From positions 62,001-126,000 of the forward strand of contig JAPYMA010003012.1 in NCBI GenBank assembly GCA_035041965.1: a stretch of DNA of 64,000 nt. Direction: 5' to 3'. The notes beneath the pieces were generated by a model that saw nothing but the letters and a program-made list of their open reading frames with translations, was not told where the DNA came from and ran no database searches. Source of the DNA: Anisakis pegreffii. Its lineage: Eukaryota > Nematoda > Chromadorea > Rhabditida > Anisakidae. Each line of letters opens with the position of its first letter. The first letter of the stretch is position 1. Below are positions 32,370-43,239 of this stretch, in pieces. Made by a program: the position numbers and the translations under genes.

Positions 32370-34699
32370 TTGATAACACAGCAGTTCAGGAGTGTTGCAA
32401 ACAAACTGCTGATCAACGTCAAATGAATCATAAGAACGGAAAAAAACGTCTGTGTGTAAATATGAGACATCTGTATTCTGCTATGCAAAAGTTGAACAGT
32501 GCACAAACTCATTGTGAGGTATTCTTACGATTAGCACTTTAGCTGTTTCGTGGCTACGTGCACGTACTCAGTGTGATGTGCGCGTTGAACAACACGCATA
32601 ATGGAACGCATAATACATCAGCCTCTCGCATGCAGCTGTTTTTGGAAACCTTTTCTTGTGCAATGTTTCGTCACAAGGAAAAATTTTAAAAGATATCAGT
32701 TCAATGAAAATAATCTTTGAGCAACAAACAACAAATGAATTAATTCATCATTCACAGCAATAGAATGAGAAAACAAGATATGCAACTGTCGAATAATCAT
32801 TACGATGAACAGTCACGTTGGTTGATATAAAGTTATTCGAGTCTATGACAATGTGTCATTCGGACAATTTGCACTGCGAACATCTATGATAAAGCGTGCC
32901 TTATCACAGAGTAGAATGTCGGAGTTAAATACGTCGTAGATGCATTTGTCGATTACCCCAAGTTATCGAAGTGATGACAACGGGTTACATTGCCACACCT
33001 GCTGAGTCCGCAAGGCACACTTCTAAGCGATAATAATTTAACTCATTAATTGGCTTTCGCTTAATCTTTAGGCTCAGGATTAGTCTTTAGCTTTCGCTGA
33101 AGTTATTTTCGACTACAGGAAATTGCTAAGCTTCAAGGTTTGGCTGAACATAAAATCAATGCAGAAGTTCCATGGAAACCGCTGTCTTTTTTCTTCTTAT
33201 TAGTCGTGATGAAGAAAGAGCTGGTAGCACAAGCAGTTCTAGTCCGTCCTGTACCATCAGGACTCAATAACTTTCTGTATTCGTTGCTACGACCTTCTTC
33301 CATTCCATTTGCATGAAACCGAATGAGATGCAGTGTAAACAAAATTGGAATCAAAACTCATTAAATTTCATTTTCCTTCGAATGTACAATTTTTACGGAA
33401 ATAAGTAGCATGAACATTTACATGCTACTTCCATACAAAGTTTCCCAACGAAACACTCAACAGAAAAACCTAACTATGTGATCATTCCATACAAAAGGAC
33501 AAATTTCACTATTGAAGATAACCTCATCACCTGTTGTTAAATGTCACAGCAACATTCAATAGCCGGAGCTACGAGGGGCACAATAGTTTTTTCCGGATCC
33601 GGAGCCGGAGAATGTGGTCATATGTTCAGTGCTGATGGAATCAAAGCAGATCATAGAAAGCAGATTCAATCGCCTGGATACCTCTTCTAAAGGAATATCG
33701 CAAGAGTTTCGCAAAATAGTAATATCACCAGTATAAAATGTTTAACTAAATATCATCAGTAACGACTGGTCATCTTTTTGACCAATGGATGTTTCGGTCG
33801 ATTGACGTTTAGACTGATCCACTTTTTTGCTGTCGACGTTTTTCCGTCGATCTGTGGATCGAGCTGCGGATTCAGTGTAAATCGCAATGCAGTGTTCCAA
33901 TGACCACAAGCTAGGGAATGCTCTCAGATTATTAAAATATAGTTCCTTAGCATAACCGAATGATGCCTCATGATGTGCTGCAGGGAAGGAGGAAAATCGG
34001 AGACAGCAAAAGTAGGGGACGAAATTTTGCAGCTGTGGACCCTGGAAATACGGTCGATTCGGAAAAAGTCAGGAACGGGGACGGACAATTTCAAAAAAAA
34101 CTCTATCTCATCCTCGTCCCCGATCCCTGAAAATATAACGTTTAAAATGGAGTCGGTATGACCTTGAAAACAAGAATTTGTGTTGGAAATCTGTTAACAT
34201 ATTATGTATGCATTCCTAGTGTTGACTTCGATCGAAGTCAAGCATTTATCAGTAGACTTATCAGGAATAAACAATGCATTTAATTTATCCTCACCATCGA
34301 GCCAATGACAACTTAAAGAACAAAGTACGAATTGCCGAAGAGCAGCATTTACACGAACATAAAGGATTCATTGTCGATTGCAATATAAAGATCCTAGAAT
34401 GCACATTTTGTTTGTGTGGACGATCCCAACCCGTCGAGCTGCTTACAAGCTTGGTGAGTGCGATAAGCATTCCCACGCCTACTGGCATCTGAGCGAATCG
34501 AGGAAAAATAACTTCATATATGCTAACCGGACTATTGTTAGCGTTCATTGTTCGCAGTATCATATGGGCGTTGTCAGCCCAGGAAAGACATGAAGGAAGT
34601 GGACACAATCTGGCCTTTAGGCATTCGCTTGGATAACGAGGCTTCCCGACTCATAGTGCACACTCTTCCTTAAAAGGGGAGAATTATGCTCGGGTTAAC
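32370..34699. other. Upstream flank of ppk-3; short inverted repeats only
   Basis: No conserved gene. The ppk-3 promoter or leader acceptor should lie close to 32.4 kb. The segment includes short GC-richer repeat-like pieces: a TTCCGGATCCGGA palindrome with AGCCGGAG strings near 33.56-33.62 kb, and the hairpin at 34069-34130. An interspersed-looking stretch at 33.05-33.12 kb is rich in CTTTAGGCT/CTTTCGCT. Confidence 0.4.
34069..34130. repeat. Imperfect inverted repeat
   Basis: TCAGGAACGGGGACG at the left end is mirrored by CGTCCCCGATCCCTGA at the right end (one mismatch and one offset), with an A/T-rich middle. It is probably the folded remnant of a short repeat element; no coding function is seen. 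Confidence 0.6.
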
Positions 34700-36126
34700 C
34701 GTTGACTAAACTTAAGAAATTAGTATGTGTTGCGATATCAGTAAGCGACAAAGGATGGGAGTTTGTTGTGATGAGTCAAGAACTGGACAAATATCTGGCC
34801 AGTGTACACCTGAACGACAAACGTGGTACACAACATCCATCAAGGCAGAGTTTGAAAGATCATTCCGAGATCTCAAATCGCTGTGGGAAAATGTTTGTGT
34901 ACGGAGGAACGTCCCGAAAACGCTTCAGCAACTCTTGTCAAACAATCACCCCCAATACCCCGTTATATATTTCCTACTCAAAACGCACAAAAGTGAGAAA
35001 GAAGACATATCTGAAGGATGATATTGAGATAAATCTATGATCTCTTGTTTATTGTTTACGGTTTCTTGTATGTCTGTCTATAGTGCTTTACATATCATGT
35101 ACTCTTTGACCACTGTTTATAATTATATGATCATTGTTTCGTAACCAGCTAATCGCAATGACCATATAAGTAGCTCAGTGTAGTTGGTCAGTGTCTCAGT
35201 GTACCAGTGTCCATCAGTGTGTTGTTAGCGTAGTCAGTGTTGTCACTCGCAGTTATTGTAGTGTTGTACTCGCCATCGTCGGCATCTTTCGCAATCGTCA
35301 GTTGTATCATCACTCTACTCAATCATTATTATCGTCCTTATTTATTATTGTGGATAAATTATATTATTAATTGTCGTCTTCGCACCAGCAAAAAAAGCTA
35401 ACACCACTAACAACACAAACAATGTCCAAGGCAAATGTAAATAAACACTCGACCAATAATATCGGCATGTGATGGCCCGGCAGATCAGATTAGCTGGCTA
35501 CTGACATCTATCCTTACACCACTATTGAAAGAAGTACCGTCACACCTGATGAACACGGCACAACTGTTACGAAATATTGATAACGTGGATTTACACAATG
35601 CGAGAATGGAAAGCTTCAACGTGGAATCTCTATATACGAACATAAACAGTGATGTGGCTGTTGAATGCCTCTTCCAGCTCCTTGCCAAAAATCTGAATTC
35701 CATTAATCTACTGGGCATTACACCCTCTGATCTGAAACAAATGACACTAGCTTGCCTCAGATGCAACGTCTTCAGGTTCAGGGGTGAATACTGTAAACAG
35801 ATAAGGGGCCTCACCATGGGTAATCGGCTAGCTCCATTACTGGCGATTACGTATATGGATTCCACAGAAAAGAGATGTATCACTAAGGATGTGATATTGT
35901 ATCGAAGATATATTGATGACATCTTGATTATAACCAAGGAAGATAAATGCATGGACTCAATATACTCATCAATGAACAATTGCACAGAAGAAATAAAACT
36001 GACACGTGAGGCACCAAATGAGGAAGGTTGGCTATCGTTCCTGGATTTGGAACTGAGTGTGCGGGAAGGGACGATGGAAACAAGATGGAAACAAAAAACC
36101 GATGAAGAAAAACATCATAATGAATG
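34700..36126 (+). pseudogene. Broken Penelope-like retroelement reverse transcriptase
   Basis: Plus-strand frames keep the order of a Penelope-like RT. First comes SDKGWEFVVMSQELDKYL (from about 34737), like the family's ADKGxxxVVM...Y block. A frameshift leads to VPKTLQQLL...IYFLLKTHKSE (to about 35010), and then about 430 bases of unrelated DNA. After RPIISACDGPADQISWLL (from about 35447) one frame holds motif A as FNVESLYTNI, GLTMGNRLAP, YRRYIDDILII and WLSFLDLEL, to a TGA at 36125. The YIDD catalytic pair is intact, but the usual Asp of motif A (family DVxSLYTN) reads Asn, so the enzyme should be inactive. No GIY-YIG endonuclease follows. The inserted segment starts at a donor-like AAAA|GTGAGA, but the downstream AG candidate would bring in a stop, so I do not call it an intron. 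Family assignment is from motif order, without a search. Confidence 0.8.
35012..35446. other. Insert splitting the retroelement RT
   Basis: This DNA lies between the KTHK block and the RPIIS block of the Penelope-like RT, which are normally adjacent. It encodes nothing recognisable and contains repeated TCAGTGT/CAGTGTT strings (about 35170-35250). It may be a later insertion or a degraded intron-like segment. No terminal repeats or target duplication are clear. Confidence 0.5.
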
Positions 36127-36155
36127 AAAATTCAGCGCATCTACAAAATAGTGTC

Positions 36156-36247
36156 TATTGAATACTGTTTACTCCTTCTATTAAATACTGTTTACTCCTT
36201 CTATTAAATACTGTTTACTCCTTCTATTAAATACTGTTTACTCATTA
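36156..36247. repeat. 23-bp minisatellite, four units
   Basis: Four head-to-tail copies of a 23-base unit (TATTAAATACTGTTTACTCC plus TTC) occupy 36156-36178, 36179-36201, 36202-36224 and 36225-36247. The two middle copies are identical, and the first and last differ by a few bases. The array sits between the RT remnant and the hammerhead motif, so it belongs to the 3' part of the retroelement or expanded within it. Confidence 0.95.
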
Positions 36248-36390
36248 TAATCATTATTCATATCTAATTATTCTGACTATTGTTCTGCCCATTCAACCAA
36301 CACTAATCTTCGACCTCCCACATCCCGTTACCTGCCTAACCCTGTTTAAATTTGTATCCGTTCCATTTGTTCAATATCTCAGGTTTAACA

Positions 36391-36432
36391 TTGTAGCTGA
36401 TGATGGCGTTCTAACGTCGAAACGTCCTACGG
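36391..36432 (+). ncRNA. Minimal hammerhead ribozyme motif of the Penelope-like element
   Basis: The core CTGATGA (36397-36403) and GAAA (36419-36422) are separated by a stem-loop in which GGCGTT (36405-36410) pairs with AACGTC (36413-36418). After GAAA comes CG then TC, and CTACGG (36427-36432) pairs with TTGTAG (36391-36396) through four Watson-Crick and two G-U pairs to form stem I. Cleavage would fall after C36426. Very short helix III and one extra base between CUGAUGA and stem II are, to my knowledge, typical of hammerheads found in Penelope-like elements. It lies about 265 bases after the RT remnant on the same strand. Structure and order are seen; catalytic activity is inferred. Confidence 0.75.
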
Positions 36433-36489
36433 TTCTTCCGTACTTCCTGCGCATTATTTCGGTCAGTTACCATTCTCCACCTGTTGTCG

Positions 36490-36541
36490 CCACTTTATTA
36501 TTATTATTAGTATCATTATTACTATTATTATCATTATTACT
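36490..36541. repeat. Imperfect (ATT)n tract
   Basis: A run of TTA/ATT triplets with occasional G or C. It lies just beyond the hammerhead motif and may mark the 3' end or tail of the retroelement. Confidence 0.8.
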
Positions 36542-36770
36542 TAAGAAATTACCTCATGTTATTTGAATGTTGTTAAGAACATTATAAGGAGAAATCCCAC
36601 ACGTCTGGTATCTTACCGAAGCTTATCTATTAACTACGTTCATAATGGCACTCATACAGCTCTATTGATAGTATACTTATTTCCCTTGCCAGTTTAACCA
36701 ATATTCATCGCTAAGGCTACTGGAGCACTTGATAACTACAAACATCTGTTCAAATGAAAGAAGAAGCATT

Positions 36771-36823
36771 GAGGTTCTTTAATTCGGTTGAGAGCCGAAT
36801 TTTAATTACAACCGAATTTTATA
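36771..36823. repeat. Short inverted repeat (AATTCGG...CCGAATT)
   Basis: AATTCGG TTGAGAG CCGAATT forms a 7-bp stem with a 7-base loop, followed by a third copy of the arm (ACCGAATTTTATAAG). A small hairpin with no assigned role. Confidence 0.6.
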
Positions 36824-36903
36824 AGCACCGTATTTGCCTTCAAAGATTGGCAATGTTCTAGAGATTACATCTTAGTCTAACGTTGAATTGGGCATTTACT
36901 TCA

Positions 36904-37025
36904 TGCGTTGAGTTAAGTTGACTGCGGTTCAGTTTATTTATTGAAATTAAGCCTTTCTCTTGGCTATTTTCAGGCTTATGATAAGTTGAGCTGTGGAATG
37001 CCAAAACTGAGAAAAAATTACTGTT
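36904..37025. repeat. Direct repeat, copy 1
   Basis: Matches 37803-37912 in the same orientation. Shared strings include GAGTTAAGTTGA, GGCTATTTTCAGGCTTA and GATAAGTTGAGCTGTGGAAT. The copies are diverged and separated by small indels, and neither is coding on recognisable grounds. They may be remnants of one repeat family or the ends of a decayed element of about 1 kb. Confidence 0.8.
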
Positions 37026-37802
37026 TATCATCTGAAAACTTCCGCATTCTGTATCTTTGCAATCACCGCGGCATTCGAAGGCTCGCTGTAGACTATTTCC
37101 AAAAGTTCCTAACAAATTAGGAACTGATTGCATCATCGCGCTTCGTCCAAAATCATTTCCTGCTATAATTTTGCATGACTTCTTATCACAGCTTTTGCCG
37201 ACTAAATTAGAATGACGGATGGGTTTGAGGTGTGAATTAAGCCTCGGCGACATTGGTAGACTGACTCACGTATGAAATCTCAATCAAGTCGCTTTTGAGA
37301 GTAAAGGAATAGTCAGCTCACAGTTTCAAAAAAGTGGTTCTGTGCTTGGATTGATCCATTATGTGCGGTAATCTCTTCTTTCCTTGGATACTTCAGTTTC
37401 GTTGGATTATACAGTTGATTATGGATCAGTGAAATTGTGCATACAAATACCTATTGTACTTATTTATATTCTCTTGCTTTGATGCTGTTTCCTTTTTTAT
37501 ATTTTAATGCTTTCGTCGTTATATTTGTACTTCTCTTGTATTTGTATTGTCGCGTGCATGGCAATGAGAGGAGAGTATCACTTGACATCATTTGACGACA
37601 GCGTTCCAAATGATGTACAGCTCGTAGAGACCATGTAGAAATCATCCAGATGTAAGTTATCATCATTTGGTCGATTCAGACGTGCATTGGGGCTCATGTT
37701 AGGATTGGTATTGAGCTGATTAACTCAGGTGTTCTTGCAGCCTGCCGATGCTTTTTTGTGTTACCTTCGTTCTGATGTTGGTTGAGCAATTTACTCCAAA
37801 CC

Positions 37803-37912
37803 TAGAGTTAAGTTGAGTTGTGGTTTAGTTTATTTAAGCCTTTCTCGGCTATTTTCAGGCTTACGATAAGTTGAGCTGTGGAATCCCAGAATTCAGAAAA
37901 AAATTTTTTTCT
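37803..37912. repeat. Direct repeat, copy 2
   Basis: Second copy of the repeat at 36904-37025, about 0.8 kb downstream and in the same orientation. The best-conserved part is the GGCTATTTTCAGGCTTA plus GATAAGTTGAGCTGTGGAAT block. Confidence 0.8.
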
Positions 37913-40900
37913 CATAGTTTTTTCGCAAGGGACAGTCAGAACCAAATTTCGAAACATCGAGAGTGACTGGAATTGGCATCCTAAGATATCTGCAATTTAT
38001 TCCGCTTCACTCAGCAACTAAATAAATGAGTATCGGATGAAATTCTGAAGTTGCTTGATGTCCCTCGATTCCAATACGTTATGTTTGGTCGCGATGCAAC
38101 GCATTATGGATCTGGAGCTGAGGAGACTTTTCAACAGGTCTTAACACTACTGTTTTGGTGGAGATATTGCGATGAAAAGAGCTGGCACAATGCTTCAATG
38201 TAAAGCATTCTGTTATGATGGGCAGCGCTCGTTTTGTTGGTAATTTCAGCCGAAACGGTTCATAGTAACAAAATGCGATAATTACTTTGATGATGTGTTA
38301 TCACTAGGAGAGAAACGAAAAACTGATTCAGTCTGAATGTGTTCCAACGACCACCGAATAGAGCATAACCACACATTCTTGAAACTTACGTCTTCAGCGC
38401 AATGTTGCAACTCGTTTTTATGGCGTTACTATGGTTGAGCATGTTTCTTCTCGAAATATTTCACCAAAAAACCACTATCTGAATATTAAGTATCCCACAA
38501 GGCCTTCCACAATCTCCAGTTGACGAGTTGCCTTGTCCTAGCAAAAGTGTTCAGTTTGACTAATAAACGCTACAGCATCCCATAATAATCGAATAAAACA
38601 TCATTTCCACTATTCAATAGCAGTAATCAAATAATAACTAGATGAATAATGCCCAATTATTGCTTTCGATTCGCGCTCTGAACGAAATAATCAATACTAC
38701 CCAAAGCACATTACATTATCCAATGCTTAATGTTCAAATAGAGCAAGCAGAAAATTTTTGAAAAGAAAATATTGATTGCCAATGATGTAACACACGACGA
38801 TTCCGTTTAATTTTTGATCTTCACCAACTCAGTAAAACGCTAAAAAATGATTGATATTCTCTGAAGTCTGCTTAAACGTTTCACCAATTCAGTATCATTG
38901 CTATCAAATTTTCATGACATATTTCATTCATGTTTTTCATGATCCTTCCATATTTTCCTACGATAAAATGATGATAACAACTCACATATAAACTCTCGAT
39001 GCTTATTTCTTTAACATTAGTAATATTGAAATCAAATACTCGTTCTGATATTGAACGTGAATATAATTGCTAATGGCAGTGCCATCGCTGAAATTGTGCT
39101 TTAGTGCTTTAATATCTCATATTTATTGCGCGATTTTTATTATCACTAGCAATTTTATTGAAGTGATCCATTGATTATTATTGCACTTATTATTAAGAAA
39201 AGTTTCACAGACCCTTAAACATCCACAATTGATTGGATACTCGATGAATCGATGCATTCCACCAAGTCAATATGATTGCTATCTATATTTGCTTGCCCTG
39301 TACAGTGTGCATTCTTTTGCGCTTCTTCATTCCATCTATATTTACTCATATTCATTCATTCACTCATTTATTTAATCACACACCGATCATTTTATATTCA
39401 TTTATATACATACACACATCTTTTCTCTGTTTAACGTTATAACCTATAATATAGTCTCGAAGTTCTCACTTCCATCCTAATTCAAGATACTTATCGACTT
39501 CTGATTGGTATCTATGGACTGTAATTCTTTCAGTTGAAAGCATAAGCAGTTTATTTAATTTTTCACCGCTTGTTAAGACATTGATGAGTCGTACTTCCTC
39601 GGATAGACTATACCTGGAGATATTGTCACTTTTTTGGATATACACCGTTTCACGGTTTTGAATAGTGGATGGTCGCGAATTATGATTTATCATGTGAATG
39701 AGACTGATGTGAATGAAGGATCGTTTTTTGAGGGTTTGTGATGCGCAAAATCATTCATTGGCATTGTTAAAAGAGTCATTCTTTGTGCATTTGGCGTTTT
39801 ATTAGACAACTTCTCGTGTAGAGTAGGGTTTTGTTCACAAAGGTGACATTGATTGAACTCATAAAATTCAGTGCGCACATTGATAGAAAGTTGACGCATT
39901 TAAAATTGACGTGAAAGGCGAGTCGATATTCGTGGGAAGAAAAGAATGCCGATTGAATTTGGAGAGTTTGTCATAATTCGAGAGAGTTAAGTGATGCTAA
40001 AATTAATGAGTATGATGAATTACAAAATCGCTCTAGAATATGGCTCATAAATCATGAATACAATTCATTCAAATCTATTTTCTATATTCAATGAGTTCTT
40101 TGCTGTATGATCATCTCAAATTTCTCGTATCGTTTTCAAACGTTAAATTCAAAATCACTTCTTCACGCCAAATTTACATAATGCGTAGTTACAACTTGTT
40201 CCAGTCAATTACACACTCACCTATATTTCATTAGTCACTGGTCCAGTTTTAATTTTTACGTTTCATATCAATAGACGAATGAGTTTTGTTGAAACCTCAT
40301 TGAATTTGAGAATCGTCCACAATTTGACGGTGTACACGTGTGCACCTGCATACGCGAACAACATATTTGAGAAGTAGTATCAACGCATTTCAAGTAACAT
40401 TTCAGGGTCGACATAAGCAATACTGTTACCTTACCAAATGAACTTTCATGCCAGCCTGGTTTACATGTATTTTGATTGATTCTGCTGTTGATAAATTGTA
40501 ATTTATTTTATACTCGATCAAGTTTACGTTAACAGTAAGAAGAATCTTCTGAGGCTAAGGTGAACTAAATGTCGCATTGTCAGTGAATGAAAATTAACTT
40601 ATTCTTTTTGCCTTCATTCCTATTACGATGTGTTTAGTGATGAAAATTTATGAGGTTTGATTAGTTCACATTATGATCACTTGCGATGTGAATTGAAATT
40701 TTGTGCCATTTTTGTGCTTTTCATGCGACGAGTCATGTATGTTAGAAGGAACGACCATGATCGCGTCTAATGGTAGTAAGTTTTATGTGCTGTTAACTGA
40801 TAAGCATAACCGTTCGTCACTACACGACCACTGCTAAACATCGTGATTTTGATTGTAAAAATCAGTTCAGCCTCTGATTTTTGAAGAACTTATTTACTGA

Positions 40901-42117
40901 ATGCGACAATAGCATTTACTAATGATTTATCCAAATCGAATTGCATTCAGAAGCATCCAAAACATACACGTAAAAAGATTGCGAAAAATAAACAGTTATC
41001 CTCGTTTTGAATCAGATGAACCAAATTTTAACTCTTTTATTTTATTTCACTGAACAAACTGTTTTCATTTTTAAAAAATCATCTTATATTTAATTTAATT
41101 TGCTTTATATTTAAAACATCACATATTTAATCCAACAACAAATTTGCTTGTTGACTTTATGATTGCATTTGTTTTTTGTTGTCGATTAGAACAAGAATTT
41201 AGAAATGGTTCATTCTTGAGAACACAATTCAAATGATACTTTTGGAATTGTGCGAGAATCTTCATGTCTGATCAGCATTCGTTGAGTTACTTTTGAAAAA
41301 GAAGCTGAAAATTTTCGTTAAGGAGTTTGCTTTTGATGTATGTTTTATGCTTTGTTCCGCTAATACTTTTGTGCTAATATTTTTCGTATCAGTTTGATTA
41401 TTCTTTGAGTGATCACAAATTTGCAGAAGCGTTGCAGATAAGTGTAAAGCTGAATTCAGATTCTCGAATGCGATTCTTTTAACATTTCAAGTGGCTTAAT
41501 TTTAGCTGAATATTTCCATTTTATGTACATCAAAAAATTTTATGCGTATGTATAAATTAAGCTAATGAATCATTGACGCATAGTTGATATGTGATGAAAA
41601 ATTCTTCATATAATCACCATATATCAAACGCAACTAAACGTTGTCGCAGCAAACGCAAACCTCATCCTGTATGAGATGTGCACTCACCGACGAATGATCT
41701 GATCAGTGAAGCAGAATATCACTCACTCATTAATAATTTATGATCAATGAACATTTTGAGTTCTGTGGACTTTGATGGCCACATGAAAGCACCAATAATG
41801 CGAATCGATGAGCGCAAATTCTTTTCGAAACGTGCAGAGTATTATATCTTCAAAATAATTGTTCTTGAGTGCATTTCTCACTCCTCTATCGATTGTTCTT
41901 CATAATATTCTGTTAGCGTTTATGGTGTTGTCGAGAGTTTTCAAAATTCGATACATACACATACACGTGCCACAACCAACAATTTTTCTATTGTCAGACC
42001 TGTGGCACGCGGGGCAACTGGAAAGGATTATTAGTGAAGATAAATGCGTCTGCTGTTAGAAAGCCGCAAAATAACCTATCTTGAATAAATTTATCACAGA
42101 CTGCTCTGAACTGCCTT
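37913..42117. other. Gene-poor, AT-rich DNA
   Basis: No conserved protein or RNA gene recognised on either strand. From about 39 kb the plus strand becomes visibly T-rich (for example 41040-41260), the opposite of the first 34 kb. This suggests the DNA belongs to a rightward transcript or its flank. Confidence 0.4.
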
Positions 42118-42125
42118 CAGTTAGA

Positions 42126-42422
42126 CAGTGGTTCTCAACCTCCCTCCCTGCTCCACATACCCTAAAAAATTTGAAGTTGTCCTTATACCCCCTGCAAAAA
42201 TAGTTAAAGTGTCCTCGCACCCCTCACAACATCCACTCTGTATCTGTCATCGAGTGTCTGCAGTAGAGATAAGTGCATACCTTGAGAGTGCGTTCTAGCT
42301 TTTTCAAAAATACTTGTATGTGTCAAAGTCCATCCTTTACACACATGTGAGCACTGAACTCCATTCGCACCTACTTCAACAAGAAATAAAACCTTATCTT
42401 GCGCTCCGATTGAGAAACCCCG
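42126..42422. mobile_element. Non-autonomous hAT-type element, copy 1
   Basis: It begins CAGTGGTTCTCAACC, the classic hAT terminal sequence, and ends with the degenerate complement GATTGAGAAACCCCG. It is bounded by a perfect 7-base duplication AGTTAGA (42119-42125 and 42423-42429); an eighth base differs (C/G), and hAT elements make 8-bp duplications. The interior is non-coding and resembles 47921-48275 (CCTCCCTCC, ACCCCCTxCAA, CACAACATxC, GAGTGTCTGxA, TTTTTCAAAAATAC-like strings). Confidence 0.85.
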
Positions 42423-42429
42423 AGTTAGA

Positions 42430-43011
42430 TGATTATCCCGGTAAGAAGTGTTCCTATTTATGGACTGACTGCACGTGTTAATGGACATTAAAAATCGTGA
42501 AGACGTTTTCTATTCAGAAATGACGCAGCCTCATGAATGCTGAACTGGTCATTACCCACTGCTGTTTGAGCTCGATTCGCACTTTCCTATTTCTATAAAG
42601 CAAAATCTTTTACATGGTTATTCTTTTCGATATTAATTCAAGTTATTTTTCGTTTCGTACGAATAAATGAATATGTATGCAATTATTTCGATAGCAAGAT
42701 ATTTATAACTGAGTATTTGAAAGTTGAGGGAAATTGACGAGAAGCAAAAGAATAGTGAATATTCTTTGGAATTGCAATTCAACGCGATCATAAATTGCTT
42801 GAGGCAGTTTGCTTAGCTCACTTATGAAGAGTTTTTCGTAGGATATTTTAATAGCATCATAAAATTATGCTTTTAGGGCTGATAGAACTAGAATAAACTC
42901 AACACTATTTCACGCAGTGAATGCACATTTCCTATTGAAATTCTGTTCTTGATTTGAGTCTTTCGTTTTTTGAAAGAATTAAATTGCATTGGTAAGAAGA
43001 ATTCTTAGTAG
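42430..43011. other. No gene seen
   Basis: AT-rich DNA between two short mobile elements, with no domain, RNA gene or ordered splice sites recognised. Confidence 0.4.
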
Positions 43012-43239
43012 TGATGGCATCCAAACGAAAATTTCATGTCGGTCGGAATTCGACCGAAATAACCGACATGACTTTTCATCATTCCAATCGACTGGCGGAA
43101 CGGATAGGTCGGTATCCGAGCGAATTTATGTTTTGAATTTGCAACAGTCGAAACCCCGACCGACCTTCCAAATTGCTCGGTCGAAATTTCGACCGAAGAT
43201 GTCGGATTTTTCCGACCGACCGTCGGTCATATGCCATCA
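43012..43239. mobile_element. Short palindromic element rich in CGGTCGG/CCGACCG
   Basis: It is bounded by TGATGGCAT (43012-43020) and its exact complement ATGCCATCA (43231-43239). The interior has repeated GTCGGTCGG, CGACCGAAA and CCGACCGACC strings that can fold on themselves, for example CATGTCGGT against ACCGACATG. Most of it is open in one frame (translation from 42989), but the product is low-complexity Arg/Ser-rich and is not considered coding. No target duplication is clear. Confidence 0.7.

Noticed and set aside
35005..35450. Simple GT-AG intron in the Penelope-like RT
   Set aside because: The donor looks good, but the nearest AG upstream of the RPIIS block would include an in-frame TAA, so the joined frame is not open.
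35485..35985. 166-codon minus-strand frame
   Set aside because: It is the antisense shadow of the Penelope-like RT, whose plus-strand frame holds the YIDD and LAP motifs.
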